DNA from: Branchiostoma floridae
Taxonomy: Eukaryota > Chordata > Leptocardii > Amphioxiformes > Branchiostomatidae
Direction: 5' to 3'
Assembly (NCBI RefSeq): GCF_000003815.2
Contig: NC_049987.1
Coordinates: 17,587,959-17,651,958 of the forward strand
DNA length: 64,000 nucleotides
Shown: positions 1-12,300 of the stretch, piece by piece
How positions within the stretch are numbered: the first letter of the stretch is position 1
How the letters are laid out: every line of letters starts with the position of its first letter
The notes under the pieces: generated by a model
What the model saw: the letters and a program-made list of their open reading frames with translations, nothing else
Told to the model about the DNA's origin: nothing
Databases searched by the model: none
Program-made: the position numbers and the translations under genes

Positions 1-806
1 TACTGCCAGCAGCCCCAAACACAGCTTGTCGCATCCAAACGCATGTACTGCTCTTTTATACCTATCCGTTTCCTGTTGTTGTACCGTTAGTTTGATAAGA
101 AATGACCCTATCATCGAAACCTTAGATTTTGAGAGAAACCAGGACACTACAGGAAGTTTCCACTGAAGTTCATTGAACTTCCGGTACTCTCCTTGGACAT
201 ATATAGCAGTTACCATATTGTGACCACATGTAAATCTAAAATTTAGCTAATCAGCAAAAAATCAACTTCCTTTCCCCTTCCCATATACGAATGGTTCCCG
301 TTACATGAACATTCTGTAGTTGACTTCACAGATTATTAATTAGTTGTTGGCAAAGTTCTAAGTTCAATGGGCATGTTGCCAAAGGAACAAAGGGGGCGTT
401 GTGGCGCCATCAGGGGCAAACGTAACTCCAGGGGCTACACAAAAATCAGAAATGAAAGATTTGATACAAAGAACGGAAAGAGAAAGCGCTCTTTGAGGCA
501 AAAAACGTGTCTTTTCAATAAATTGTTCCATACTGTGCAAAGTCAAAACGGCACAGGACGAAGCTATGCGGTGGACCACACGTTATGGCGCCACTGATTT
601 GTGCGGAGTACGTGGGAAACTACATGTATGTCCTTGAACATGTTATGACCTGCGGTGCTATAATTGTTAACGTATGCACTCAGTGTTGGCAGAGTTCCCG
701 TTCAATTTTCTTTATCCGTACGATGACAGAGTGACCACATTTGTACTTTGTCAAGATCGATATCATTCTCGCGTCAACGCCAACGGAGTGAAATGATGTT
801 TGGGCT
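1..806. other. Intergenic, no gene seen
   Basis: No reading frame here has splice-site support or recognisable protein similarity, and the short open frames look random. It is flanking DNA upstream of the inverted-repeat element that begins at 810. Confidence 0.5.
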
Positions 807-809
807 TTA

Positions 810-2292
810 AGGTGGGGTCACACCTGCGTATATTTTCAAGCCGCATGAGTTCCGTTTTGACATTTTGTTTAATTAAAAGTAATTTCTTCCATAGGCGGCC
901 GCACGCACAAGACGCAACTCAAACGCATCTGAATCGTTTTCAGATAGTTTCAAGTATGCAGGCAAACGAAAATATACGCCCAGCACGCCCGATAGTTTTG
1001 GACATGCACAAAACTATCGTTCGTACGCAGTTTGGTTGCCTAAACGTCATGAATACGCAATACAGTGGTCCCACGATTGTCAAGTGCGGTATGAAGACGC
1101 TATATGTTTGCGCTTTATACGAAGATATCGCGAGTACATAGCGTACTTACAGCGCAGACAAAACGCACCATGAACGACCGTATAACGAATTCCCACATAG
1201 ATCACGATTTAGTACCGTACGTTCTGCGATCGAATTGCGCATACTACGCGTACTGATACCGTGATCGACGCACACTCCAGATTTGGAATAAATACGAAGG
1301 TGCATCTGAGTCCAGACAAAACAGATCATCTCAAGATGGCAGATTCAGGCTAGGACCGACGAATTTGTACCGGGGGCATGAAGAGCTGGTCACAACTTGC
1401 AGGACACCATCAATGTGACTGGTCCGAACAGAGCCTCCAGGGAAGATGCAGAGGAACCTGGGTCAATTTGTGTAACAGATATTTGACTTTATTTGCTGAT
1501 AATACTACTTTTTGTGTGTAGAACCACATGATATAAAAGTGCAAAATAGAGACATATTACAACTTTGAAAGAGGGCGTAAGGTTTCATAATTGTTTAATT
1601 TAAGTGTTTGATAAACATCTTGAATACGTTTTGTGGTGTGTATGAGTGTGATTTTTACAGTAGTTAAAATACTAAGATGATATAGGGAATCATTAAGGAC
1701 AAAGTGAAAACAAACACAATCTTAACAGTGCATATAATTTTTAAAGGTAAATGATGGCCCACATTACTATAAAAGTACAGTGTCACTGCTTCACTGCTTT
1801 GCAAATGAATAAAAAAACCTCTCCACTGTTTACTTATCAATGTTCTACTTGCACTGCATGTAAACAAAAATATACGTAGTACAATGTGTTCCTCTAACAA
1901 AAATGCTCTATTGGTAATGCTCGCAGACAAAAGTACATGTAACAGAAACTGTTCCTCTGACACATCTAAAATGCGTTTGGAATGCAATTAGCACCAGGTG
2001 CGTCAGGCATGCGGTTGGTAGACGTTGTGTGCGTCCGGAAAACGCCCAACATACGTACCTCATACGCAGCTATTCGCAGCACGGAAAATACTGTTGCGCA
2101 TTTTATTTGCAATCATACGCACCTCATGCGAAATGGAAACGCTGAAGTCGTAATTCAAACGCCAGATGGGCTCGATGTACAATTTAATTTATTCCAAAAA
2201 AATTCTAAATGTTGGGCGTTCGGCCGCATATTGACAAAATTTCATGCGGAAATCATGCGCACTTGAAAATATATGCAGGTATGACCCCACCT
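810..2292. mobile_element. Non-autonomous PIF/Harbinger-like DNA transposon
   Basis: The ends are inverted repeats. The left end starts AGGTGGGGTCACACCTGCG and the right end, read in reverse, starts AGGTGGGGTCATACCTGCA. Similarity continues for about 35 bases and then loosely for 50 or more, with related CGCATGA and GCGGCCG words on both sides. The trinucleotide TTA lies directly outside each end (807-809 and 2293-2295), as expected for the 3-bp TWA target duplication of PIF/Harbinger elements. No transposase or Myb-like frame was found in the 1483 bases, so it must depend on an autonomous relative. The superfamily assignment rests on the target duplication alone. Confidence 0.72.
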
Positions 2293-2295
2293 TTA

Positions 2296-2700
2296 ATATA
2301 TATCTGTATACGCGCGCGCGTTACAAGTGCGTGCGCGCGTGTGGCCATTATGCAGTTTCTACATATCCCACCAGAGGGGGTATAGTCAGCTATCTTACCA
2401 TAGATAAGGAAGAAAAGTAAAAATTAACTCTTAAGGTTTTGACAGTGGGAAACAGTAGAGAGGAACAGGAGCGACAGGTTCGCAATAAAGTTGACATGTT
2501 GTAAATGTAAAATAATGTTAACCTTCCTAGGATGTTGCATAGTTCCCGCAAACCACTGTAAATACATTTCATATAATATAATATATACTAGTACATTTGT
2601 ATGTGGAATACGTGTATGCACACATTCTTAGTTATGCACCACTTTCATTTTCATATGTAACAAGTGTCTTTGATAAATGATGACTAAGCACAACTATTGC
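2296..2700. other. Intergenic, alternating CG/CA tract
   Basis: A short alternating purine-pyrimidine tract (about 2310-2345, rich in CGCG and GTGCG) lies just outside the transposon. It is followed by AT-rich DNA with no gene. Confidence 0.4.
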
Positions 2701-2713
2701 CAATGACATCTTA

Positions 2714-2719
2714 TTTATT
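2714..2719 (-). terminator. Candidate poly(A) signal of TEX11
   Basis: TTTATT on the plus strand reads AATAAA on the minus strand. It lies about 600 bases downstream of the TEX11 stop codon at 3324-3326, which would give a 3' UTR of about 0.6 kb. It is one of the few canonical signals in the right orientation. No cDNA evidence is available. Confidence 0.45.
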
Positions 2720-3323
2720 ACTTTAGATTTAAATATTCTTTGGCTAATTCTGCTCAGCAATATTAGCATGATGGAATGCAGAAAGAGGCATCTTATAAAA
2801 TCTACACTGACATACTTGATACATATATAACATCCTTGAAGACATTAGTAAAGGTTTTTGCAACATATTGTGAACAATAAAGCAATTATGATTACTTGAA
2901 CTAATGGAAACAGGAATAAATATTTGCATTTATATAATCTCAACAATTCCATGTTAAGCATAAAACTTTCAACACTTGTATTTCACAGCATGGAGAAAAC
3001 TGCAACAATGAACAAAATGTATCACAGGCTGCAACAATCTGTAATGTCTATTGCATGAGTTTCAAGCACTTTGAAGAAAGCACCATGTATTACAAATGAA
3101 ATGTTAACTTGCAAAAACATTACAATTCATATCAATAAAAAGTTGAAGATCAAACAATTTCTATAATATCAAACAAAACTGGTTCCCTTGAACCATGATA
3201 TGTATATTAAAGCAGTACAATATTGTTTACAGTATGTCAAAATGATTGTACTGCATCAATTAATGTATGTATTAAGCAGAATGATGATTTGCCTTTCATT
3301 AAAATAGAATTGTCAAAGCTAGG

Positions 3324-6300
3324 TCACTCTTCTTTGTTGGAACGTACTTTCTGCGCTTCAATCTTGGCTAGGACTTCCCCATAGACTGCAGTCATCTGCA
3401 GGAAAACAGTCAAAAATTTTCATTTTGAATAAATACTATTAAAAATGTTAACATATCTCTTTGATGAAACCTATCCTCAAGACAACTTGATTTAAAGTCA
3501 AAAAAATGTTTTTTGAACTTGATACCCTAACCGATATGCTAAATGTACAAACTTCATTCCAAAGAAAAACACTGAAAAAGAAATTTCCTGCAGTGAACAG
3601 AGGTAATGTTACCACTTCCTCTTTCTTAAACTTACCAGACTGAGTACAGGTTAATGGCAATAAAAGTTTACCTGGGTGTCATAGTGTGTCCTTAGACTTG
3701 TGAGGTGCTTAAGCAACTTCATGCTCATCCCACACCAGTGTTCAGCATCCACATAGTGACCAGCACTGTGGAGAACACACACAAAAATACTGTTTACAAA
3801 ACAACATTTTTTTTCTGTTATCAAATTACAAATAAAAAAGACCATGAAAGTCCTAATGTGTATACTCTAAATGATTTGAGGAGTGGTTAGGGAGGTTGAT
3901 TTATGTACATAAACATCAATGAGAAGAAATACGTTTTTGTGTCTATGTCATCTTTTTTAATTTGAAAAAAATAAATGAATAAATAGATAAACACTTGAAG
4001 TACTAGAGAAATTTACCCTACACAAACGACAAAGTAATGAATGGAATGATATCTTATTTTATCCATGACACATTGTAAATATTACATGATACTGTATTAA
4101 AATTCAAGAAAAGAATAACCATTGATACAGAAAAAAAATCAAACATTCTTGTTGTATAACCCTGTTTTAGTTTTCTTGATCATATCTCCCTGGTAGATAA
4201 TCAGGATCAATAATACCAACAAACCTGAGTAAATGGATGCCACAATTCCAAGCTTTGGTCATTAACCACAGAACCTCCATCTCAGGATAACAGCCCTAAA
4301 TAAAAGATAGCAAACAGTGCTTTAGGAATAAATGTCATCATCATCATCATCTTCCCTGCATATCAGTCATTGTTACTGAGGCAGGCCATCATTGTTCTCC
4401 ATAGTTTCATGTACATGTACTTAGTCTAGTGAGCTAGATCACAATGTCATGTAATCATCTACATTAAAATAAACAATGTAGGGACCCTACAGAGACATGA
4501 AGTGTTTCACTGGAAAGGGAAAATGTGCTTAAAGCATATTTAAGGAGAGACGGCCCTGAGGTATAGAAAGCATGGCTTTGAAGCCAAGATGGCAAATTGG
4601 ATTTTAACATCATTACAGCATTTAGTTATAATTACTTCCAACACAAATATTATAAATGGCCAGGGTGATTCTGAACATGTTGTAGAAATCTAATGATAAT
4701 GTGATGAATGACTATGAGGAAGCAACTAATAGATAGATAAAACATCCTATCTATTCATTTGCTCATCCTGGGAAGAACTTTTGAAATACAAAGCAGAAAA
4801 ACTTACCTGTGACTTGTTGTCTATGACATCCATAGCTTCTGTGTAATATCCCCAGGCTTCCTCTTTGCTGCTGGGGTCTGAACTGGACCCTTTGTTCAGG
4901 ACAAGCTGGATCAAACTGTGGAATGCTTTACTGCAATCAGAAATACCTTATTAGCCTAGCCTTCCTAACAAGAAGAAGAGAAAGAAGAAGAAAAAGAAAT
5001 GAAGAAAAAAAATTAATTTCCAAGTACAGTAGAAGCCACAATGGATAATCGCACACTGACTGTTGCACAAAATCCAGCTTGCGGTCTAGCTTAATGAATG
5101 AATGACGGTCACCTTTATTGTACATTTGTGCTCAAACAAGCTAAGTAACTTTGCTTTGTTGCACCATAAAATTTTGGATAATTGAACGAAATTCACTGAC
5201 AAATGGAGTGTGTAATTAAGCGGCTTCTACTGTACTAGGTAAACATAATAAGCTTATAATCACAAATGTTTAGGACATTCCTTTATATCATAATACTTAA
5301 TGATTGATTCTTACCCTTAGACACAGCAGAAATAGAGAGAATTTTGAGTTGTAAACCTTGCAATAGCAAGTTATATGAATATTGATGTTAATATTGCTGT
5401 AAAATATTCAACAAGGATTATTTAAAGATGTAATACCTGCATCTAGTGAAGTCTGTGTTGGGTGCCTGCAAGTGTCTTTTGATGGCTTCTTTCAGAGCCT
5501 TTACACTGATAGTGGGCTGGGCTGCAGGCGCTTCTTGGGCCAGTGCTGTATGTCAAGGTACACAAATCATTGTCATGTACAGTTTTGTATATTGATGTTA
5601 CAAATTATGTCAGGTTAAACAGCATAAACCATCATGCCAGTTTCAGTCAGCACTGACCCGGATGTTGATCATGAGCAGAGGCACAACACATGTTTCCTAC
5701 TACATGTAAGTTATATTATCTCAAACACATTTTCAGGGCCAGGCACTGACTTGCTGTGATATTCAGACTTTTACTCCAAAAAGTCAACCTCAACCCTGTA
5801 GAGCAGCCATAAGATGGCCTGTAGTTACCCCTTTTCAAACTCTGGTAAATAAAATACATGACATTCCTTCCACCTGTGAGACCGCATACATCACTGACAG
5901 GAGAAAACCTCATCATATCCACGGTGCGTCATCAGCATCTCTCCAGCAATGTTAGTAAAATTCTTTCCAAATTCCTCTTTTACCAGAGTCTCAGAAGATC
6001 CTTACATGTTTACCAGTAAAATTCCTCTGTCACAAAAAGTATGTACTTCAATATGTCTCCAGCAATATTGGTAAAATTCTTTCCAAATTTCTCTTTTACA
6101 AGAGCCACAGACTGAAGATCCTTACATGTTTGCCAATCAGATTCTTCTGACACAAACAGCACATTGAATTGTCCTTCAACATCTCTTCAGCAATATTATT
6201 AAAATTCTTTCCAATTCCTTCTTACCAAGAGCCACGTAGGATCATTATATATATGCGAGTAAAATTCTTCTGATACAAACAACTTTACTCATAATATTGG

Positions 6301-9300
6301 ACTGCTGTCAGCATCATCAAAGTACACTTATCAAACTCAGCCACTCCTTGACTGAAGTTTGTTCACCCCAACACAGGAAAGCAGCCCAAAGTCTGTGCGG
6401 AAGCTGACTGGTTGTGTGAAAAGAACGTTACTTGCAAATGGCTTACCAACACAAAGATGTTGTTATTTACATGTGAGCCAATAAGCTATCCTGGTTTTGC
6501 AGCTTACTAAAACACCTGCCAGGAAAAGTAACCACAAACACTTTCTACATGTCCTTCAGCATGTCCCAGCAATATCGGTAAAATTCTTTTCAAATTCCTC
6601 ATTACCAGAGCCACATAGGATTATTTCATCTTTGTGAGTAGAATTATTCTGACACAAACAGCCTCACTCATGTTTGACTGCTGTCAGCTTAATCAGAGTG
6701 CAACGAACTCTACTACATTTTGCTTAAAGGTCGTTCACCCTGACAAAGCTAGGGAAGCAGCCAAAAGTCTATGAGGAAGCTGACTGTGGTTGTGTGAAAA
6801 GAATGTTACTTGCAATTGCTAAGTGTTGTTCTGAATAAAATGAACAGACACAAAGTATGAACCCTGAGCTTTTGCTCTACTTAAAGTTTTTGTAAGAATT
6901 TGTGTATGCAACGATATATGTTGATAGATTGATTAGGACTGGGTGTAATCTGTGAGCCTGCTATATTCTATCTGACCCTCACCTTCCTCGTGACCTCAAT
7001 GAAAAACGGCCTGGGGCAGATTTGAGCGTCTCATGAATAAATTAACTTTAAGGTTCAAACAAACAAAACCATAGAAGATTAAGGTTTACATGCAAGCCAA
7101 CATCTGCCCATTTCTGTTGCTTGCTGAAACACCTGTCTGATGGATTCTAACACTCATTAAAATCACAGGAATTAACCTTTTTCTTGTTGTAACATGTTAA
7201 TCCTTGAGTCCTCTCACTCAAGCATGATGCTTTACTTGAGCTTAACGGAAGGATAAGCTTAAGATAAGTCCCAGATTAAGATGTCAGGCAATATCAGGAG
7301 ATCTCCTGTCCTCAGAAGTGCATTAGCAGCAACAAAATTTAATGCAGTCTTTACTGGCTCAGTCCATGAACAGGTGCACAATTATATACTTAATCTTCTC
7401 CTCACACTGTCTCATGTCTCTTGATATCACAACTTGCTGAATCATCATGATGATCGGGAAGCTTTGTTCTGTCACCCATGGTTACCAGCTATGTAAAACC
7501 ATCAGACAAGCACTGGGAAGCATTTCTGGATCCCCAACCGTCCGGCTTAACTGCATAGTTCTGCCACTTCAATGAAGCTGATGTTGTGGTAACGCAGGAT
7601 GTCGTACGTCATGAACATAACACACATTGCTGACAGACATTGATATTGCAAAGCTGTACAACTTAATGTAAAGCGCACCTGCAAATTTCTGCCATTTCAA
7701 ATTAAGCTCGCTGTTGCCATGGAAACAGCCCACGTCAAGATCGTTTCGAGAACCTTCGAGAACCTTCGAGAACCTCTCCCATCATGCAACATTTCATGTT
7801 CCTAGCCAATCAAACTAAAGCCTGCACAGTTGCCATGGTGACAACCTACGCAGGAACATTCATAATGACTGCTCCAGCATAAAACCTGTCAATCGAGCAA
7901 CTTTGAGACATTCTCCGGCCTGCCTCCACAGACTCACTCGAGCCTTACCGATAAGTGCCGCCACATCGCGCTTCTTGCCTTCTCCTGGCCGACAACAGCA
8001 CAGCTGCCTGTCCTTACTCCCATCGGTGCCGCCACATCGCTCTTCTTGCCTTCTCCTGGCCGACAACAGCTGACATCACAGTTTCCTGTGCTTACTCCCA
8101 TCGGTGCCGCCACATCGCTCTTCTTGCCTTCTCCTGGCCGACAACAGCTGACATCACAGTTTCCTGTGCTTACTCCCATCGGTGCCGCCACATCGCGCTT
8201 CTTGCCTTCTCCTTGCCGACTACAGCTGACATCACAGTTTCCTGTGCTTACTCCCATCGGTGCCGCCACATCGCGCTTCTTGACTTCTCCTTGCCACCAA
8301 CAGCACTGCAGACAGTTTCCTGTGATTACTGCTTCCTCTTTCAAGCTTCAGATTAGCTTCCTTCATACTCATACAGACTGGAGCCTTCCTGATCAGATAC
8401 AGTGACATTGCTCTTCTTGCCCTCTCTTGACCGACAACTGCAGATATCCACAGATTCCCAACCTCTCATATCAGCACCTGATGCTTCATCCTTCAACCTA
8501 CCACTGAGCATCAGCTTCATACAGACTCAGGACTTCCTGAACAGGTGCAGTAACATCATTCTCCTTTCCTTCCCTGCCAACCAACTGCAGACATCCAAGA
8601 CCATCCAGTCATACAGCCGCTCACAGCTTATTCCTCAAGCTACAGTTGACCAGCATCTGCTCCCAACAGACTAAACCCAGCCCCAAAACTTGTCTTTCAT
8701 TCCCTGCCTGCCAACTCAGGCAACAAGTATAGCTTTCTGAACTCCCTGTTAACCAAAGCTTCATCCTTCGAGCTGCAGTTGACCAGAATCAGCTACACAA
8801 AATGGTTGAAGACGGCACCAACTTCGGAGCCCTGGTGTCCTGCTACTGGGACCACCTACAGAACAAGACAGTAACTTACCAGCAGGCTCACGCTGCATGT
8901 TCTGCCTACGAGGACGCTTTTGAGCTGGGAACGGGACCAGCCATTGCCTGCAGGCTGACAGGGATTCTCATCGTCACTGCTAACGTTTCCCTGCTGTTGG
9001 GGATCGCCAGCACGCGAGAACTGCACAAACCGCGGTTCCTCTACATCTCAAACCTGGCCGTGGCAGATCTGCTCGCAGGTATCGCACTTCTGTATCGTAG
9101 TGTAGACCACAGGGGCTACAGTTCAGACTATGGTTTCATATGGACATTTATCAATGTAATCATATTTACTCAGTTAGTCTCAGCCTCTGCCCTATCCTTG
9201 TTGTCCATTGATAGCTATCTCGCTGTGAGGCATCCTATATTTTTCCACATCCACGCTGACAGTGCCACACTGCGTGCAATTGTACCTATGGTTGCTCTGT

Positions 9301-12300
9301 GGATCGCCATTTGCCTGTTTGCCTTTTCCCCCAATATGGGGTGGAACTGCCTGGATATGCAGGCCATAGCCACTGACTCCGCCAACTGCCCTCCGTACGT
9401 GTATCATCCGGGGGGCTTCATAGTTAGCTTTGCCTTGATAATGCTCATTTTCTGTATCATCATGGCCTTCACAAACTTCAGTGTGCTCCTGAAGATAAGA
9501 GAAAGACGGAAGACAAGACTTGGTCAGGCTGGAGCAACGTCAGGCAACAATCCTGGACCGAGTGGGGAGGGGGGCGGGCAGCCTGGCAACGCTGCACAAG
9601 ACGAGGCAAACAGGAAGTTTGAGAGAAGCGTGCACAAGGCCAGGACGGTGATGATACTGGTTGCCGTGGCATTCGTGTTCTGGTTGCTGCCCCTCCTGGT
9701 CGTCCCGGTGATGTGCGTCAGCCGCAAGGACGTGTGCCCCGTCAACGGCTGGGGAGAGGAGGCGTTCGTGTGCCTGAACTCGCTCATCAACCCCATCGCA
9801 ACGCTCATCCGCACGCCTGACCTCAGGAGGGAAATCTGGCGCAGACTGACAGCCGTCTGTCAGGCACTTGTTGCCGTGATACGGGGAAACCGTGGGAGCC
9901 CACAGGAAGACCAAACTGGAACAGGAGATGCCACAAATCTACAGAAAGGTCCTGCACTTGGAGAGGGACAAAACAGCAACACATCTGCTTCAAACAGACA
10001 GCCTGGCATGAGAAACAGTGAACTTCATGGTAGGATCTGTCATGACCAGGCAACTGCAGGGCAAGGAAGACACTCTTACAAAAGGCAGGCAGAAAGTCTG
10101 GCAGCTGTTGAAATAGACTGAACTGCACATTGATAGAAGAAGAAAAACGCAAGAAATATTATAAAATGCTGGATATACATGTACATAATTTTCAATGAGC
10201 TATGCTGGCAAGTACAAAATGTACATGACTCATGATACAACTGGGGAGCAACAGAGGACAGCGAGGTCTTAAGTCAGTATGATATACACATTAATGATAA
10301 TCATGTTTAAACTAACAAGTCTTAGAGTAAATGGGTGTACTGTACTGTATGCTAGAGATGCAATGTGTAACTTTGTAGATAGAACTAATAGTAAGTGTTA
10401 CAATTATTGATTTGTTGTCGGCTGTGGGACAAACATTCTGTTTGAGTACAAACTGTGATATGTTCACTTCAGATACCTTGAATATAAATCTAGATCATCT
10501 TGATTTTGTGATGCTGCTTGTTTTTTTTCTTTGTCAACATTTGTACAGCATTAGCAGCACACTGCTGATGGTAGACAGAGTGTGCACTCAGAGGAAAGAA
10601 TTGACTGTCACAATCGTTAAGACTCGGTAACCAGTCTAGCATCTGTCTCATTCTCCTAAAAAGTATCAAAACCTATCACCCATGCAGTAAAGGCCAGTCT
10701 TAGTTTTACAGGTCTGAAGTATAGGTCAGTCTCTTGGCATTATTATTGATTTTTTTACCAGCATTATGCATAATGCTACAACATGATGTTTTGAATTCAT
10801 GGCTTAGAGAAAAGGGGCAGCAATTGTTGACATTTGCTAACCCAGTGGTTTCACACCAACATCAGAATACCCATTGAATACCCCCACTACAGGATCTTCC
10901 AATATTGCTACATTCATTCTTACAGACAAGCATAACAGAAATCAATCCATTAAATATAGATTGTAGGATTCGGCAAAAGTGGTTATGCATGTATATACAA
11001 TATAGATGCTCATGGAATGGTTTCAAGATACACACAACATTAATTTAGTGATAAAGCATTATCTACAACTTAGTACAAGATGAAGACAATACAATTCCTC
11101 AATTGTTACATTTCCCCTTTAACACTTACAAAATGTAGGCCCAATCTATACACAGTTTTTACCGATATCTGTGGATGTGTCGGGAGGGATCTGGAACGTT
11201 GGTCGCGGGAAACCCGTGGCGCTTGCAGTCATAAACAGCTATATAGCCTTATGAGCCCGCGTTATATGCTAATGAGCCTTCCCAAAGTCGGGACACATCT
11301 ACACGCCCGCGGAAGCTGTCGGGGACCCCTGCTAAGCTATCGGGGACCCCTGCTAAGCTATTGTACGAATGGTCCGGACCTTTCAGGAGAAATTTTCCCG
11401 ATATCTTTATGGCGATATTGCAGTTCCATCTAGACGATGAAAAAAAGCTATCGGCGAGAGGTTGTTGGCTCGCCGATATCGGGAAAAAACGTGTCTAGAT
11501 TGTGCCTAAATCAATGCACTTCATTGTTACATTTCCCCTTTCACAATATAAATGATGTGCGGGCCTGCATGGGGGTTCCAAAAAGGCTTTAAACTGAAGT
11601 CAGAACCACATTTGTATATTGCGCTTCAATCAAGGAAGACAAACAATTAGAATCTGGTCACGTGACTACGAATCACAAAATGTGTATTGATTTTAATAAC
11701 TCAGCTGCTTTCCTTACAGATTACAAGAAGTCATGTCTTACAGCAAATGGGCATGCAGGCCCTCATGTATGGGTTGACTTACATAAGCAGGACCAGAGTG
11801 TTCTATAAGCTTATAGTAAATTATACAATATTTTGAACAACACTTAACTACATTTTATTGTAATTCAGACTGATTTGTTGCTTTTTCCTGTAACACTAAG
11901 TTAAGAACTTTTCTGGGTCTAACACAAACTTAATTGCCTCAATCTGAGTGTATTTGTTTGAGATATTGTTACTGCGAATGTAGAAACTTCCCTGCGAACT
12001 TAAATGCATTTCACAGTATCATTATTGTAGCAAAAGCATAATATTTTTTTTATACAACAACCTGGTCCAAAGATAATTGGAAGGTTAGTTCACATGTCAC
12101 TCACCTGCCATGGTCTCTAGAGTCTTGGCATCAGCCTGAGGCATGGCCATCACCCTGTCCACCAGCTGAGTCAGGTCAGGCTCTCCCAGCTTTGCCTTAG
12201 CCTCAAACTCATACAGGCACAGCAGGATGGGTGTGCTGTCACCAGAACAGTCTAATCAACAAATAAAATTCTTGTTCTTAGACTCATGATTAGTGTTTCA

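Larger units (their letters stand above)
10122..12104. other. Rest of TEX11 intron 27 and GPCR 3' flank
   Basis: No further exon was found. It contains an insertion-like block at 11102-11545 and a fragment of a MITE at 11975-12018. No canonical AATAAA was identified close behind the GPCR stop. Confidence 0.4.
3324..12251 (-). other. TEX11: TEX11 exons 27-32 and stop
   Basis: Exon 27 is 12105-12251 (LLCLYEFEAKAKLGEPDLTQ), 28 is 5437-5545, 29 is 4807-4930, 30 is 4225-4295 (GCYPEMEVLWLMTKAWNCGI), 31 is 3672-3765 (AGHYVDAEHWCGMSMKLLKH) and 32 is 3324-3395, ending KVRSNKEE and TGA. The YPEMEVLWLMTKAWN and AEHWCGMSMK segments match the conserved C-terminal part of TEX11. Intron 26 (12252-20137) holds the LRR-Ig gene and intron 27 (5546-12104) holds the GPCR gene. 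Confidence 0.9.

Noticed and set aside
7934..8405. Open frames of 119-136 codons on both strands
   Set aside because: They arise from the 78-bp repeat, whose length is a multiple of three, and resemble no protein.
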